Shown: positions 1 through 8,534, counted from the first letter of the stretch. The stretch: 64,000 nucleotides of DNA from CAZJWR01 sp964549765 (GCA_964549765.1 CAZJWR010000006.1:1-64000); one strand, 5' to 3'. Notes: generated by a model not told the origin, from the letters alone. Made by a program: numbers and translations.

Positions 1-70
1 TCTTTATTTAGCCAAAATCACCTAAAATTTACACACAAGAATTTACACAACCGTCGATTTACGCGGCTCG

Positions 71-99
71 TTGACAAGAACTGCCGTTTAGCGTATACT
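71..99 (+). promoter_or_regulatory. sigma70-type promoter of the acyl-CoA synthetase gene
   Basis: A consensus -35 box TTGACA (71-76) and a near-consensus -10 box TATACT (94-99) are separated by exactly 17 bases. They lie about 75 bases before the ATG at 173. The first 70 bases of the window are AT-rich and show no gene. Confidence 0.6.
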
Positions 100-172
100 T
101 ATGCCCGAATTCGGCAAGAGTTGGCCCGTATATAGGATAAAAATGCAGACGGGCCCATCCTGAGAGGAGCCA

Positions 173-2272
173 ATGCACAATCTCGATTGTATATTCAAAC
201 CGGCGTCGATTGCCGTAATCGGCGCATCGGCGCGGCGGAACACGATCGGCCGCGAAATCCTGCACAACCTGATCGACTATGAATTCAACGGCAAAATTTT
301 CCCGGTCAACCCCAAGGCCGGTGTTATCCATTCGATAAAGGCCTACTCGACCGTTCTCGATGTCCCCGACGCGGTCGACCTGGCCATTATCGCCGTCCCC
401 AAAGAGGTCGTCCCGGAAGCCGCCGAACAGTGCGGGCAGAAGGGGGTCAAGGGCCTGGTTGTCATATCGGCCGGATTCAAGGAAATCGGCGGCCGGGGCG
501 TGGAGTTGGAAAAACGACTCGTGGATATCATTAAAAAATACGGAATGCGCCTGATCGGCCCCAACTGTTTCGGGGTCGTCAACACTGATCCGACCGTGCG
601 CATGAATGCCACCTTCGGCAAAGCCAGGCCGAAACCGGGGCCGATTTCATTCATTTCCCAGTCGGGCGCTCTGGGCGAGGCGATCCTGAATTTCGCCGAT
701 CAGATCAACCTCGGCTTCTCCATGTTCGCGTCGGTAGGCAACAAGGCCGACATCTCCGGCAACGATTTGGTGCGCTACTGGCAGCAGGACGACAAGACCC
801 GGATGATCCTGATGTATCTGGAAAATTTCGGCAATCCCAAAAATTTTACGACCATCGCCCGCGAGGTCACCAAGCAAAAGCCGATCGTCGCCGTCAAATC
901 CGGGCGTACCGCCCAAGGCGCGCGAGCCGCCACGTCTCATACGGGAGCTTTGGCGGGCGCAGACGTCGGCGTCGATGCCCTCTTCGCCCAGTGCGGCGTC
1001 ATGCGGACGTCCTCCATCGAAGAATTGTATGACGTCGCCATGGCGCTCAGTCATCAGCCGGTACCGAAAGGCAATCGCGTAGCGGTCGTCACCAACGCCG
1101 GGGGACCCGGGATTCTCGCCACGGACGCCCTGATTTCCAGCGGTATGGATCTCCCGCCGCTCCCGAACGCCATCAAGAAGGAGTTGCGGGGATTTTTGGC
1201 CGAGGAAGTTTCGCTCAATAATCCGCTGGATTTAATCGCGGGCGCGCGCGGTCGCGAATTCACGCTCGCCCTTGAATCGGTCTGCAAGCATGAAGCATAC
1301 GATACCATCGTGCCGATTTTCGTCCAGCCGATAACCGTCGAGGAGATCGAAGTGGCGCAGGCGATTATCGACGCCAAGAAAAAGACCGATAAGCCGTTCC
1401 TGGTCTGCTTCATGGGCGCGGGCTTCAGATCGCGCGGTATCGAAATGATGATGGAAAGCGGCATTCCCGTCTATATTTTCCCTGAAGCGATCGCCAAAGC
1501 CCTCAACACCATCGACGGCTACCGCCGATACCTGCAGCGAAAGGGCGGCAAGATACCGTCTTTCCGGGTGGACAAGAAGAAAGTCCAGGACATCATCGAC
1601 CGGTCCTTCACCAAAAAGCGTCATGCCATCGTCGGTCAGGAGGCGATGGATATTCTGGAAGCCTATGGTATTCCCACGGCTCCGTATAAGGTGGCGTCGT
1701 CGGCCAAGGAGGCGGTGGAAGCAGCCGGCAAAATGGGATATCCGGTGGTCATGAAATTGAACACGCCGCAGATTCTGCACAAGACCGAGGCGCGAGCGGT
1801 GCGGGTCGATATCCGGGACGACAAAGAACTGCGCGCGGAATTCGCCGATCTCAAGGAACAGATCGGACCGATGAAGCAGGGCGAGGGATTTTCGGTCGTG
1901 ATCCAGGATATGGTATCGGGGGGTGTCGAGACGGTTATCGGTGTCATGCTCGATCCGTCGTTTGGATCGCTGATCATGTTCGGCCTCGGGGGCGTTTATG
2001 TCGAGATTATGAAAGACGTCGCCTTCAGCATCACACCGCTAAACGACGTCCGGGCCGACGAGATGATCAAGAGCCTGAAAACATACCCGCTCCTGACCGG
2101 TTTTCGCGGCGCACCGCCGGCCGACATCAAAACGATCAAGCAGGCGCTCTTGAGGATATCTCAGTTGGTGGGCGATTTCCCGCAGTTCACGGAAATCGAC
2201 ATCAACCCGTTTATCGTCTCAGGGAAAAAGGACTGCTGCAAAGCTGTCGATGCCCGGTTTATTTTCAAATGA
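173..2272 (+). CDS. Acyl-CoA synthetase (ADP-forming), fused alpha and beta subunits
   Basis: This 699-residue protein should convert acetyl-CoA or another acyl-CoA, ADP and phosphate to the free acid, CoA and ATP, conserving energy as ATP in the cytoplasm. The N-terminal CoA-binding Rossmann domain (about 8-100) begins with a PASIAVIGAS stretch. A succinyl-CoA-ligase-like region follows, with the SHTGALAG loop whose His256 is the expected phosphohistidine. The C-terminal ATP-grasp domain (about 480-699) carries the GYPVVMKLN and GVMLDPSFGSL motifs. Single-chain fusion and length are normal for NDP-forming acetate-CoA ligases. The start is set by GAGAGGAG just before the ATG, and a promoter lies at 71-99. 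The pyruvate:ferredoxin oxidoreductase at 44.5-48.1 kb could supply its acetyl-CoA. The acyl chain preference cannot be read from sequence. Confidence 0.9.
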   Translation: MHNLDCIFKPASIAVIGASARRNTIGREILHNLIDYEFNGKIFPVNPKAGVIHSIKAYSTVLDVPDAVDLAIIAVPKEVVPEAAEQCGQKGVKGLVVISAGFKEIGGRGVELEKRLVDIIKKYGMRLIGPNCFGVVNTDPTVRMNATFGKARPKPGPISFISQSGALGEAILNFADQINLGFSMFASVGNKADISGNDLVRYWQQDDKTRMILMYLENFGNPKNFTTIAREVTKQKPIVAVKSGRTAQGARAATSHTGALAGADVGVDALFAQCGVMRTSSIEELYDVAMALSHQPVPKGNRVAVVTNAGGPGILATDALISSGMDLPPLPNAIKKELRGFLAEEVSLNNPLDLIAGARGREFTLALESVCKHEAYDTIVPIFVQPITVEEIEVAQAIIDAKKKTDKPFLVCFMGAGFRSRGIEMMMESGIPVYIFPEAIAKALNTIDGYRRYLQRKGGKIPSFRVDKKKVQDIIDRSFTKKRHAIVGQEAMDILEAYGIPTAPYKVASSAKEAVEAAGKMGYPVVMKLNTPQILHKTEARAVRVDIRDDKELRAEFADLKEQIGPMKQGEGFSVVIQDMVSGGVETVIGVMLDPSFGSLIMFGLGGVYVEIMKDVAFSITPLNDVRADEMIKSLKTYPLLTGFRGAPPADIKTIKQALLRISQLVGDFPQFTEIDINPFIVSGKKDCCKAVDARFIFK

Positions 2273-2299
2273 GCCGTGGTTACGATTTCCAAAAACAAC

Positions 2300-2328
2300 T
2301 TGAGACATTCGCGGTTAAGGTATATATT
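2300..2328 (+). promoter_or_regulatory. sigma70-type promoter of gltX-glnS
   Basis: TTGAGA (2300-2305) and TATATT (2323-2328) are spaced by 17 bases, about 50 bases before the gltX start. Confidence 0.5.
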
Positions 2329-2380
2329 GAGTTTCGCCCGTTTGGGCCTATATGAAGATAACTGATTGACAGGAAAATAG

Positions 2381-3832
2381 ATGTCTGATATACGCGTTCG
2401 CATCGCCCCGTCGCCGTCGGGATTTTTGCATGTCGGAGTCGCCCGCACGGCTATTATCAACTGGCTTTATGCCCGCAACCGGGGCGGGAAGTTCATTCTC
2501 CGTATCGAGGATACCGACGTCGAACGCTCGTCCGACGAAATGGTGAAAGCCATAATCGACTCACTCACCTGGCTCAAGCTCGATTGGGACGAGGGTCCGA
2601 TTTTCCAATCTCAGCGGATGGATGTACACGCGAAATATATCGACAAACTGCTGGCGTCGGCAAACGCCTATCGCTGTTTCTGCACGCCCGAAGAGCTTGC
2701 CGCAAAGCGGGAGGAGGCCAAACGTAACAAGGCCGATTATAGATATGATCGCACCTGTCTGCGGTTGACCCCCGACGAGATAAAATATAAACTCGATGCG
2801 AACACGCCCTATGTCGTCCGAGTGAAAATTCCCGACACCGAGGAGACCGCCTACGACGACATGGTCTACGGCCGGATGGTCAAGAAGAACAAGGACCTCG
2901 AAGATTTCGTCGTCTGCCGTAATGACGGCCGGCCGCTGTACAATTTTGTTGTCGTCGTGGACGACCACGAAATGGGAATCACCGATATCATCCGTGGCAA
3001 CGACCACCAGACGAACACCTTCAAGCAGATCGTCCTGTACAATGCCCTTGGCTTGCCCGTGCCCCGCTTTGGACACCTGCCGCTGATTCTCGACGAGCGC
3101 AAAAAGAAAATTTCAAAGCGAGACGAGGCCGCCAACGCTTCGGATTACGGCAAACAGGGATTTTTGCCCGAGGCGGTGGTCAACTATCTGGCCATGCTCG
3201 GTTGGTCGCCCAAGGATGACCGTGAGGTTTTCGATATCCCGGAGTTGATCGCGGCTTTTGATATCGGCGGCGTCGGCAAGGCCAATGCGGTATTCGATTA
3301 CGTCAAGATGCGCCATTTCAACGCCGAACATATCCGGCGGAAGAGCAATCACGAGTTGGCGACGATGGTCGCGCCGCTTCTGGCCAAGGCCAACGTCTAC
3401 ACCAAGTATGGATTGGAAACGCGCTGGCAGTATCTGATGGATGTGATCGAGCTGCTGAAAGAACGGGCGACGACGCTGGATGATTTTGTCGAACGCGGCG
3501 AATTTTTCTTTCAGGCCCCGAGGTCGTATGATCCCAAGGGAATGAAGAAAAGCTTCACTCCCGAAAACGCCGAATACCTGGAAGCGCTGGCCGACGAGTT
3601 CAAGAAGCTCGATCAGTACCGCCACGATTCGCTCGAAACGACTCTCAAGGCGATGGCGGAAAAGCTCGATATTAAGACAGGACAGCTGATTCATCCCACC
3701 CGGCTGGCGGTGACGGGAACCACGGCCGGGCCCGGTCTGTACGAACTGCTGGAAGTGCTGGGACGCGACGAGTCGGTCAAACGGATGCGCGCTGCAGCTG
3801 CGTATATTAGGGAACATGTGACGGCAAGGTAA
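2381..3832 (+). CDS. gltX: Glutamyl-tRNA synthetase
   Basis: Class I aminoacyl-tRNA synthetase that charges tRNA-Glu with glutamate. The 483-residue length is typical. The Rossmann catalytic domain opens with IAPSPSGFLHVGVART, the HIGH-box region (HVGV here). The KMSKS loop reads KKISKRDEA near residue 247. The C-terminal half is the helical anticodon-binding region and ends in a normal family tail. The ATG at 2381 follows a weak AGGAAA site. glnS starts 12 bases downstream, so the two are likely co-transcribed. A dedicated GlnRS next door suggests this enzyme is discriminating, but that is inference. Confidence 0.95.
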   Translation: MSDIRVRIAPSPSGFLHVGVARTAIINWLYARNRGGKFILRIEDTDVERSSDEMVKAIIDSLTWLKLDWDEGPIFQSQRMDVHAKYIDKLLASANAYRCFCTPEELAAKREEAKRNKADYRYDRTCLRLTPDEIKYKLDANTPYVVRVKIPDTEETAYDDMVYGRMVKKNKDLEDFVVCRNDGRPLYNFVVVVDDHEMGITDIIRGNDHQTNTFKQIVLYNALGLPVPRFGHLPLILDERKKKISKRDEAANASDYGKQGFLPEAVVNYLAMLGWSPKDDREVFDIPELIAAFDIGGVGKANAVFDYVKMRHFNAEHIRRKSNHELATMVAPLLAKANVYTKYGLETRWQYLMDVIELLKERATTLDDFVERGEFFFQAPRSYDPKGMKKSFTPENAEYLEALADEFKKLDQYRHDSLETTLKAMAEKLDIKTGQLIHPTRLAVTGTTAGPGLYELLEVLGRDESVKRMRAAAAYIREHVTAR

Positions 3833-3844
3833 AATGGGACCCAT

Positions 3845-5530
3845 ATGAGCGCTAACGAGACATCGACACCGTCGGATTTCATCCGCGATATCATCGACGG
3901 GGACAACAAAACCGGCAAGTATGACAATCGCGTCCATACCCGGTTTCCTCCCGAGCCCAACGGATACCTGCATATCGGGCATGCCAAGTCGATTTGCCTG
4001 AATTATGGTATCGCCAAGCAGTACAACGGCAAGTTCAACCTGCGTTTCGACGATACCAATCCCAGCAAGGAAAGCACCGAGTACGTCGATTCCATCATCG
4101 CCGACGTCAAATGGCTGGGTGCCGACTGGGAGGATCGTCTCTTCTATGCCTCGGACTATTTTGACCGCCTATACGAGTATGCCGTACAGTTGATCAAGCT
4201 GGGCAAGGCCTATGTTGACGACCTTACCCCGGAACAGATCCGCGAGTATCGCGGAACGCTGACCGAGCCGGGAAAGGAAAGCCCGAACCGGAAGCGGACG
4301 GTCGAGGAAAACCTCGATCTGTTCGAGCGGATGCGCAAAGGCGAATTCCCGGACGGCTCGCGCGTTTTGCGGGCAAAAATCGACATGGCCTCGGGCAATA
4401 TCAACATGCGCGATCCCACCATCTACCGGATCAAACACGCCGGCCATCATCGCAGCGGCGACAAATGGTACATTTATCCGATGTACGACTATACCCATTG
4501 CCTGTCGGATTCGATCGAGGGCATCACGCATTCCATCTGTACCCTCGAATTCGAAGATCACCGGCCGTTATACGACTGGGTGCTCGACACGCTCAACGTC
4601 TATCATTCGCAGCAGATCGAATTCGCGCGGCTCAATCTCAGTTACACGGTGCTGAGCAAACGCAAGCTGCTTCAGCTCGTGAATGAAAAGCACGTATCGG
4701 GATGGGACGACCCCCGCATGCCGACCGTTTCGGGTATGCGCCGCCGGGGATACACACCCGAGGCGATCCGGAGTTTCTGCGAACGCATCGGCGTCGCCAA
4801 AAGAGACAGCGTCGTCGATATCGCCCTTCTGGAACATTGTCTCCGCGAGGATTTGAATTTGCGCGCTTCGAGGGTGATGGCGGTGCTCCGGCCGCTCAAA
4901 GTGGTCATTACCAATTATCCCGAAGACAAGGTCGAGCAGGTCGAGGCTGTCAATAACCCGGAAGACCCCGGTTCGACCTCGCGGATGATTCCCTTCTCGC
5001 GCGAGATATATATCGAGAGGGATGATTTCCGCGAAGATCCGCCCAAAAAGTTTTTCCGGCTGGCGCCGGGCCGCGAGGTGCGTCTGAAACACGCTTACTA
5101 CATCACCTGCGACGAAGTCATCAAAGATCCCAAAACCGGCGAGGCCGTAGAATTGCATTGCACGTACGATCCCGAAAGTCGCGGCGGCGGAACGCCCGAC
5201 GGCCGTCGGGTGAAGGGTACGCTTCATTGGGTGTCGGCGTCGCACGCCGTCGACGGTGAGGTGCGGCTGTACGACCATTTGTTCATCAAGGAAAACCCCG
5301 ATGAGGAATCGGATTTCAAATCCAATTTGAACCCCGATTCGCTGGAGATAATCGGCAGGTGCAAGCTGGAGCCGGGTTTGAAAACGGTGAAACCGGGAGA
5401 TCGATTTCAGTTTTTGCGGCACGGCTATTTCTGCGTCGATCCCGATTCAACCGATGATAACCCGGTCTTTAACCGAACCGTATCGCTGCGCGACACATGG
5501 GCGAAAATAGAACAAACGTTGAAAGGATAG
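3845..5530 (+). CDS. glnS: Glutaminyl-tRNA synthetase
   Basis: Charges tRNA-Gln directly with glutamine. The 561-residue protein is about the size of the E. coli enzyme. It shows PPEPNGYLHIGHAKS with a perfect HIGH box near residue 41, and VLSKRKL as the KMSKS-type loop. The C-terminal half is the two-barrel anticodon-binding domain. GlnRS distinguishes the organism from the many bacteria that rely only on GatCAB transamidation. It sits 12 bases after gltX in the same direction, with no strong ribosome site visible, so translation may be coupled. Confidence 0.95.
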   Translation: MSANETSTPSDFIRDIIDGDNKTGKYDNRVHTRFPPEPNGYLHIGHAKSICLNYGIAKQYNGKFNLRFDDTNPSKESTEYVDSIIADVKWLGADWEDRLFYASDYFDRLYEYAVQLIKLGKAYVDDLTPEQIREYRGTLTEPGKESPNRKRTVEENLDLFERMRKGEFPDGSRVLRAKIDMASGNINMRDPTIYRIKHAGHHRSGDKWYIYPMYDYTHCLSDSIEGITHSICTLEFEDHRPLYDWVLDTLNVYHSQQIEFARLNLSYTVLSKRKLLQLVNEKHVSGWDDPRMPTVSGMRRRGYTPEAIRSFCERIGVAKRDSVVDIALLEHCLREDLNLRASRVMAVLRPLKVVITNYPEDKVEQVEAVNNPEDPGSTSRMIPFSREIYIERDDFREDPPKKFFRLAPGREVRLKHAYYITCDEVIKDPKTGEAVELHCTYDPESRGGGTPDGRRVKGTLHWVSASHAVDGEVRLYDHLFIKENPDEESDFKSNLNPDSLEIIGRCKLEPGLKTVKPGDRFQFLRHGYFCVDPDSTDDNPVFNRTVSLRDTWAKIEQTLKG

Positions 5531-5583
5531 CGGCATATATGCCGCATTTCGGTGAGGCAGGATAACGAGGGAGACCAAGGACC

Positions 5584-5769
5584 ATGGATCCGAATATCGA
5601 AAAACTTCGCGAAGAGATCGCAGAGCTCGAGAAGGTTATGGAAAAGGATCATTTCGGCGGTCTTTTCGACAAGAATCGTCAGGACAAGAATTACAATCGG
5701 CTCAAGAAGCTCAAAAAAGAGTTGAAAAAACTCGAAGAGTCAAACAAAAAGAAAGGCGACAAGAAGTAG
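5584..5769 (+). CDS. Small charged coiled-coil protein, function unknown
   Basis: A 61-residue protein, almost entirely Lys, Glu, Leu and Arg, with heptad-like spacing at both ends (EKLREEIAELEKVMEK and LKKLKKELKKLEES) around a central HFGGLFDKN. It has no signal peptide, cysteines or membrane segment. The ATG follows GAGGGAGACCAAGG and codon use matches the neighbours, so it looks real. It lies 53 bases after glnS and 33 bases before the ferritin-like gene. I do not recognise a family. Confidence 0.6.
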   Translation: MDPNIEKLREEIAELEKVMEKDHFGGLFDKNRQDKNYNRLKKLKKELKKLEESNKKKGDKK

Positions 5770-5802
5770 CCGCCTCGTCATCCATTGGAGAGGACACGTG
5801 AC

Positions 5803-6303
5803 ATGGGAGACAATACAGCGACAACCATGCAACTGCTGAAGCAGGCCATTCGCAGCGAGATCGACGGCCGGCGCTTCTACGAATTTCTCGCGGATAAAAC
5901 CAAGAATCCCGACGCCAAGCGGAAATTGACCAACCTGGCTCAGGATGAACGGCGGCACGAATCGATCCTGTACCGGATTTATAAAAAGAAATTCGGCGAA
6001 GAAGTCGGTGAGGTTCCGGAACAAGGCGTCGGTGTGCTGTCGAAGTTTTTTGCTCATCCCGAAAAACGCGAGGGATTGAACGAGGTCCAGTATATCGCAA
6101 TGGCCATCGAAGCCGAATTGGCGGCGACCGCATATTACAAAAGCGAAGCCAAGAACGCCGAGGACGAGGAAACCAAGCAGATATTCGCTAAAATGGCCGA
6201 GGAAGAGTTCAGCCATTACGAATCTCTCGAAGCGGAAAAGTCGGCCATCGGCGGCAATTATTTCTGGTTCGAATTCGGCGAAAGCCAGCCGATGGAAGGC
6301 TGA
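5803..6303 (+). CDS. Rubrerythrin-like ferritin-family protein
   Basis: A 166-residue four-helix-bundle protein of the ferritin/rubrerythrin superfamily, expected to hold a di-iron centre that reduces peroxide or handles iron. Metal-ligand motifs are visible in both helix pairs: RSEIDGRRFYEFL and DERRHESIL in the first, AIEAELAATAYY and AEEEFSHYESLE in the second. There is no C-terminal rubredoxin CxxC domain, so it is the erythrin-type core only. An in-frame TTG lies at 5785, but GGAGAGG (5787-5793) sits correctly for the ATG at 5803. It directly precedes two peroxiredoxin genes, which supports an oxidative-stress role. Confidence 0.8.
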   Translation: MGDNTATTMQLLKQAIRSEIDGRRFYEFLADKTKNPDAKRKLTNLAQDERRHESILYRIYKKKFGEEVGEVPEQGVGVLSKFFAHPEKREGLNEVQYIAMAIEAELAATAYYKSEAKNAEDEETKQIFAKMAEEEFSHYESLEAEKSAIGGNYFWFEFGESQPMEG

Positions 6304-6457
6304 CGTCTTATTCCGACTTATCAGGTGATCGACTCGCCGGAACGAAGGAGATATCGATGCCGGGATATTCGCCCCGCTGCAGGGTGATCTCCCCGAACGA
6401 CTTCGACTCAGACCGTGGTCGCACGAATAGATACATGCATGTCCGAAAGGAGGGAGC

Positions 6458-6916
6458 ATGCTCCAGGTCGGAGATAAAGCACCGGATTTTACTCTTCCGG
6501 CGCATAACGGCCCTAAGGTGACTTTATCGCAGTATAACGGTCAGAAAAACGTTGTTATTGCCTTTTACCCCCTCGACTGGACGCCCGTCTGAACGGAGCA
6601 AATGCCCGGATACCAGGCCGACCTGGAAAAATTCGAGGCATTGGATACCCAGGTCCTGGGTATATCGGTCGACTCCATTCCGAGCCATGAAGCCTGGGCC
6701 GATTCGCTGGGCGGAATCGATTATCCGCTGTTATCCGACTTCTGGCCTCATGGCGCCGTCGCCCAAAAATTCGGCGTTCTCACCGAGGACGGTCACAACG
6801 AACGCGTGATTTATGTAATCGACAAAGACGGTGTTATCCGGTACGCCGATCTCCATGATATCGATGACGTCCCGGAGAACGGAGTTTTGTTTGAGGTGCT
6901 GAAGGAGCTCAAGTAG
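6458..6916 (+). CDS. Selenocysteine-containing peroxiredoxin (AhpC/TSA family), TGA read as Sec45
   Basis: A 152-residue thioredoxin-fold peroxidase reducing hydrogen or organic peroxides. Reading through the TGA at 6590-6592 gives one continuous peroxiredoxin. The N-terminal part has VGDKAPDFTLP and VVIAFYPLDWTPV. Sec45 stands exactly where the peroxidatic Cys of the TPxC motif belongs. It is followed by TEQMPGYQADLEKFEALDT, GISVDS and PLLSDFWPHG. The reading frame is intact on both sides and no other Cys occurs, so it would be a 1-Sec enzyme needing an external reductant. A hairpin at 6613-6626 is in SECIS position. AAGGAGGG precedes the ATG at 6458. An automatic caller would start at 6602 and lose the active site. 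Alternative: a decayed gene, judged unlikely because the next gene repeats the pattern. The gene ends in TAG. Confidence 0.85.
6613..6626 (+). promoter_or_regulatory. Putative bacterial SECIS hairpin in the first peroxiredoxin gene
   Basis: CCAGG (6613-6617) pairs perfectly with CCTGG (6622-6626) around the loop CCGA. The stem begins 20 bases after the TGA and the apical loop lies 25 bases after it, within the window usual for SelB-recruiting bacterial SECIS elements. Opening the top G-C pair puts a G at the start of a six-base loop, as the bacterial consensus prefers. Confidence 0.55.
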
Positions 6917-6972
6917 CGATTCCGTGGTATTGCCATGTCCACATCCCTCGATATAATTTTGTGAGGTGAGCG

Positions 6973-7416
6973 ATGCTTCAGGTGAGTGATACGGCCCCGG
7001 ATTTTTCGCTGGATGGTTCGCGAGGGCAACGGGTTGCGCTTTCGGAACGTCGCCACGACTATACCGTCCTGGTCTTTTATGTCAAAAACAATACTCCGGG
7101 GTGAAACCGGCAACTGTCCGCCCTTGAGGCGGACAAGAACAAATTCGCCGAAATCGGCGCCGATATTTTGGCGATCAATCCGGGCTCGGTGGAATCGCAT
7201 GATAAATATTGCGACAAAAAGGGCTTTACGTTTCCGCTCTTATCCGATCCGGGGCGCAAAGTCGCCAAAGCATATCAGGCCACCAGATTGAAGGATGCTT
7301 TGATTCAACGGACGGTGTATGTCATCGGCCCCGGGCAGAGGATAATATTCGCCGAACAAGGTATCCCGGCCGATAAAAAAATGATCGATGCCATTTCCAA
7401 TGATAAACGAAGCTGA
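6973..7416 (+). CDS. Selenocysteine-containing peroxiredoxin (PrxQ/BCP type), TGA read as Sec44
   Basis: A second thioredoxin-fold peroxidase of 147 residues, starting 56 bases after the first. The TGA at 7102-7104 lies in the motif NNTPG-U-NRQLSALEAD, aligned with the TPGC of bacterioferritin-comigratory protein/PrxQ enzymes. The rest is typical: VSDTAPDFSLDG at the start, then AINPGSVESHDKYC and FPLLSDPGRKVAKAY. The only Cys, Cys80, lies 36 residues after Sec44, where alpha-3-type PrxQ proteins keep the resolving Cys. A selenenylsulfide Sec44-Cys80 is therefore plausible. A perfect SECIS-like hairpin is at 7115-7135. The gene itself terminates at another TGA (7414-7416), so recoding must depend on context. 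Its end overlaps the reductase gene, implying translational coupling. Confidence 0.87.
7115..7135 (+). promoter_or_regulatory. Putative bacterial SECIS hairpin in the second peroxiredoxin gene
   Basis: TGTCCGCC (7115-7122) pairs with GGCGGACA (7128-7135) in a perfect 8 bp stem, closing the loop CTTGA, which contains a G. The stem starts 10 bases and the loop 18 bases after the TGA, in the range of bacterial SECIS elements. Confidence 0.7.
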
Positions 7417-8425
7417 CAAGCCTATCCCCGAAAACATCTTCGACATAACCATCATCGGCGCCGGCCCGGTGGGCCTCTATGCCCTCTATTATGCCGGTTT
7501 GCGCAATGCTAAGGCCCGGATCGTCGAGGCTTTGGACGTCGTCGGCGGCGGGCTGAAAGTCCTGTATCCCGAGAAGTTCATTTATGATGTCGCCGGTTAT
7601 CCCAAGATACTTGCCAAAGACCTCGTTGCGCAGTTTGAAGAGCAGGCCCGCGTCTATGGCGCGCCGATCGTGTTGGGCCGTCGCGTGACGAATTTGACCC
7701 GCCGCGAAGACGGCATTATCGAGCTCGCGACTTCCGATGAGACGTTCTATTCCCGGACGGTCATCATATGCGCCGGAATGGGGGCGTTTATCCCCAAAAA
7801 ACTCGATATCCCGAATGTGGATCCCCTGGAGGGCGCGGGGGTCTACTATTTCGTCAAGGATTCGTCCAAATTCAAAGACAAGACCGTCTTGATCGTCGGC
7901 GGCGGTGACTCGGCCGTCGATACCGCCCTCATGCTGGTAAAGGTTGCCTCGAAGGTCATCCTTATTCATCGCAACGACCGCTTTCGCGCCTATGAGGAGT
8001 CGGTTCGGCAACTCATGAATTCCTCCGTGGAGACGCATTATCCTTTCTGGGAAGTCAAAGAATTGTTTGGAGAGAGCCGGGTCGAAGCCGTAACAGTAGT
8101 AAATACGTTTAGCGGTGAGGAGATAAGTTTCGATATCGACGCCATGGTTCTTAACCTCGGTTTTCTATCCAACCTGAAAACCATACGGGACTGGGGGTTG
8201 GATTTGCTTCACAACGCTATCAAGGTCGACGATATGATGCAAACGAGTGTCCCCGGCGTCTACGCCGCCGGAGACATAGCCGGTCACCCCGGCAAATTGA
8301 AGCTGATTTCGACCGGCGCCGGCGAGGCGGCCGTGGCCGTCAATAACGCCGTGCATTATATTGACCCCCGCATGCAGATCGAACCGGGGCACTCGTCGCA
8401 TATCAGGCGTCCCGGCAATGAATGA
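7400..8425 (+). CDS. Thioredoxin-reductase-like ferredoxin/flavodoxin-NADP reductase
   Basis: A flavoprotein of about 341 residues with two Rossmann motifs: the FAD-binding IIGAGPVGLYALYY at the N-terminus and the NAD(P)-binding IVGGGDSAVDTAL near the middle. AAGDIAGHPGKLKLI contacts FAD near the C-terminus. The CxxC redox pair of thioredoxin reductase is absent between the two nucleotide motifs. This matches the YumC-type ferredoxin-NADP reductase subfamily rather than TrxB. It overlaps the end of the second seleno-peroxiredoxin, so it may supply or draw electrons for the peroxide-reducing chain (inference). An ATG at 7388 in the same frame is an alternative start, and neither has a strong ribosome site. 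Confidence 0.85.
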   Translation: MINEADKPIPENIFDITIIGAGPVGLYALYYAGLRNAKARIVEALDVVGGGLKVLYPEKFIYDVAGYPKILAKDLVAQFEEQARVYGAPIVLGRRVTNLTRREDGIIELATSDETFYSRTVIICAGMGAFIPKKLDIPNVDPLEGAGVYYFVKDSSKFKDKTVLIVGGGDSAVDTALMLVKVASKVILIHRNDRFRAYEESVRQLMNSSVETHYPFWEVKELFGESRVEAVTVVNTFSGEEISFDIDAMVLNLGFLSNLKTIRDWGLDLLHNAIKVDDMMQTSVPGVYAAGDIAGHPGKLKLISTGAGEAAVAVNNAVHYIDPRMQIEPGHSSHIRRPGNE

Positions 8426-8511
8426 AAACGGGCGGTTTTTTCGCTTCGGCGCCGAGCCGGGACTTGACGAAGTGTGTTAAAGAATGTAACTTGATAGACT
8501 GAAAACGATTC

Positions 8512-8534
8512 CCGCTCCCGCAAGGGAGCGGTTT
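8512..8534 (+). terminator. Hairpin after the redox operon
   Basis: CCGCTCCC (8512-8519) and GGGAGCGG (8524-8531) form a perfect 8 bp stem with a GCAA tetraloop followed by only three T residues. It may end the redox operon. A possible promoter upstream (TTGACG 8464, TAACTT 8487) would instead place it in the nadA leader. Confidence 0.45.

Noticed and set aside
6357..6521. A 54-codon frame with a good AAGGAGAT site before the first peroxiredoxin
   Set aside because: It overlaps the peroxiredoxin start in another frame, has no recognisable similarity and an unusual composition.
6590..7104. Two peroxiredoxin genes inactivated by nonsense mutations, or a genome in which TGA codes Trp or Gly
   Set aside because: Both stops fall exactly at the catalytic Cys codon, frames are otherwise perfect and each has a well-placed hairpin. 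Neighbouring genes, including the ferritin-like gene and the second peroxiredoxin itself, end in TGA, so the code is standard.
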